Of a stretch of 14,466 nucleotides of DNA, positions 14,115 to 14,466 are shown in pieces. The notes beneath the pieces were generated by a model. The model was not told the DNA's origin and did no database searches. It saw nothing but the letters and a program-made list of their open reading frames with translations. Positions within the stretch are counted from its first letter, which is position 1, and every line of letters begins with the position of its first letter. Position numbers and translations under genes: made by a program. Where the stretch lies: contig JALHNN010000020.1 of assembly GCA_022843505.1 (NCBI GenBank), forward strand, positions 1-14,466. The letters are read 5' to 3'. The DNA is from Sulfuritalea sp. Lineage in GTDB: Bacteria; Pseudomonadota; Gammaproteobacteria; Burkholderiales; Rhodocyclaceae.

Positions 14115-14466
14115 TCAGGGTACCGGTCGGTAGCCGTAGAGCCGGGCCAGCCAGGTCGGGCTGGCGCCAAGGAAGAAGGCGGTGCGCAGCCACCACATCA
14201 GGAGGATGGTGCGTACCACGCCACGCTGTTCCCAGCGCCGCCCCGAGGTGGTCACCGGGTCGGCGAGACAGGCCGGCGGCGCCAGTTGCCGCAATGTGGC
14301 GCAGAGGCGTACGTCCTCCATCAGGGGCAGTTCCGGGTAGGCGCCGACGCGCTCGAAGAGTTCGCGGCGGACGAAGATCGCCTGGTCGCCGGTGGCGATG
14401 CCGGTCAGGCGCGAGCGCCAGTTCATCAGGCGAGCGACGACGCGCAGCAATGGGGCCTGGCCGTCG
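14115..14466 (-). CDS. Family 2 glycosyltransferase, rSAM/selenodomain-associated type (partial, N-terminus off the right edge)
   Basis: About 116 residues of the C-terminal half are present and the frame is open through base 14466. The sequence NWRSRLTGIATGDQAIFVRRELFERVGAYPELPLMEDV has the GDQAIFV and LMEDV motifs of GT-A fold family 2 glycosyltransferases, where the glutamate-aspartate pair is near the catalytic base. The following TTSGRRWEQRGVVRTILLMWWLR and the tail WLARLYGYRPVP are typical of the group named rSAM/selenodomain-associated transferase 2 (TIGR04283), usually 220-240 aa, so roughly half is missing. The hydrophobic TILLMWWLRTAFFLG may contact the membrane. Its sugar donor and acceptor are unknown. 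The stop codon is 106 bp upstream of the FeeM-like gene start. The real start lies beyond the window; TTG at 14448 is only an internal leucine. Confidence 0.85.
   Translation of the reverse strand, partial: DGQAPLLRVVARLMNWRSRLTGIATGDQAIFVRRELFERVGAYPELPLMEDVRLCATLRQLAPPACLADPVTTSGRRWEQRGVVRTILLMWWLRTAFFLGASPTWLARLYGYRPVP

Overview
The window is GC-rich, densely coding DNA of betaproteobacterial character. A Rhodocyclales-type host is my best inference, from the ethylbenzene-dehydrogenase-type cytochrome, the DnaE2 polymerase, the multi-domain redox and c-di-GMP signalling proteins and the codon use. There are nine substantial protein genes plus one small one. Two genes are cut by the window edges. 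I see no tRNA, rRNA, CRISPR array, insertion sequence or phage gene.

Left part (1-4866): on the minus strand, a periplasmic c-type cytochrome of the ethylbenzene dehydrogenase/cytochrome c-552 heme-binding family is followed 18 bp later by a SAM-dependent methyltransferase that runs off the left edge. Divergent from them is dnaE2 (imuC), the error-prone DNA polymerase of the SOS response. The 153-bp region between them carries a perfect LexA box (CTGT-N8-ACAG) next to dnaE2 and an FNR/DNR-like box placed about 40 bp upstream of a possible cytochrome start site. No imuA or imuB is adjacent, so dnaE2 is locally an orphan with its own SOS operator.

Middle part (4867-7522): a leftward three-gene unit encodes a helical secreted protein (282 aa), a small secreted protein with two cysteines (118 aa) and a 45-aa protein. 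I do not recognise any of them. The unit has a near-consensus sigma70 promoter, good ribosome binding sites and a clear intrinsic terminator. A perfect 13-bp palindrome (TTGTCC-A-GGACAA) fills the promoter spacer, and two near copies lie 22 bp apart inside the first gene. This is the most novel-looking regulatory arrangement in the window. A divergent alpha/beta hydrolase follows, with another 23-bp inverted repeat in the shared upstream region.

Right part (7532-14466), all minus strand: a membrane GGDEF-EAL protein is followed 9 bp later by a hybrid histidine kinase whose periplasmic sensor region has a covalent-heme motif. Together they look like a redox- or gas-responsive phosphorelay coupled to c-di-GMP turnover. 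Upstream of them is an N-acyl amino acid synthase (FeeM-like) that may be translated from a leaderless transcript, then a partial family 2 glycosyltransferase at the right edge. The spacer before the GGDEF-EAL gene contains a nine-G tract inside a short upstream reading frame that overlaps the start codon, and G/C-rich structured sequence that may be a dispersed intergenic repeat.
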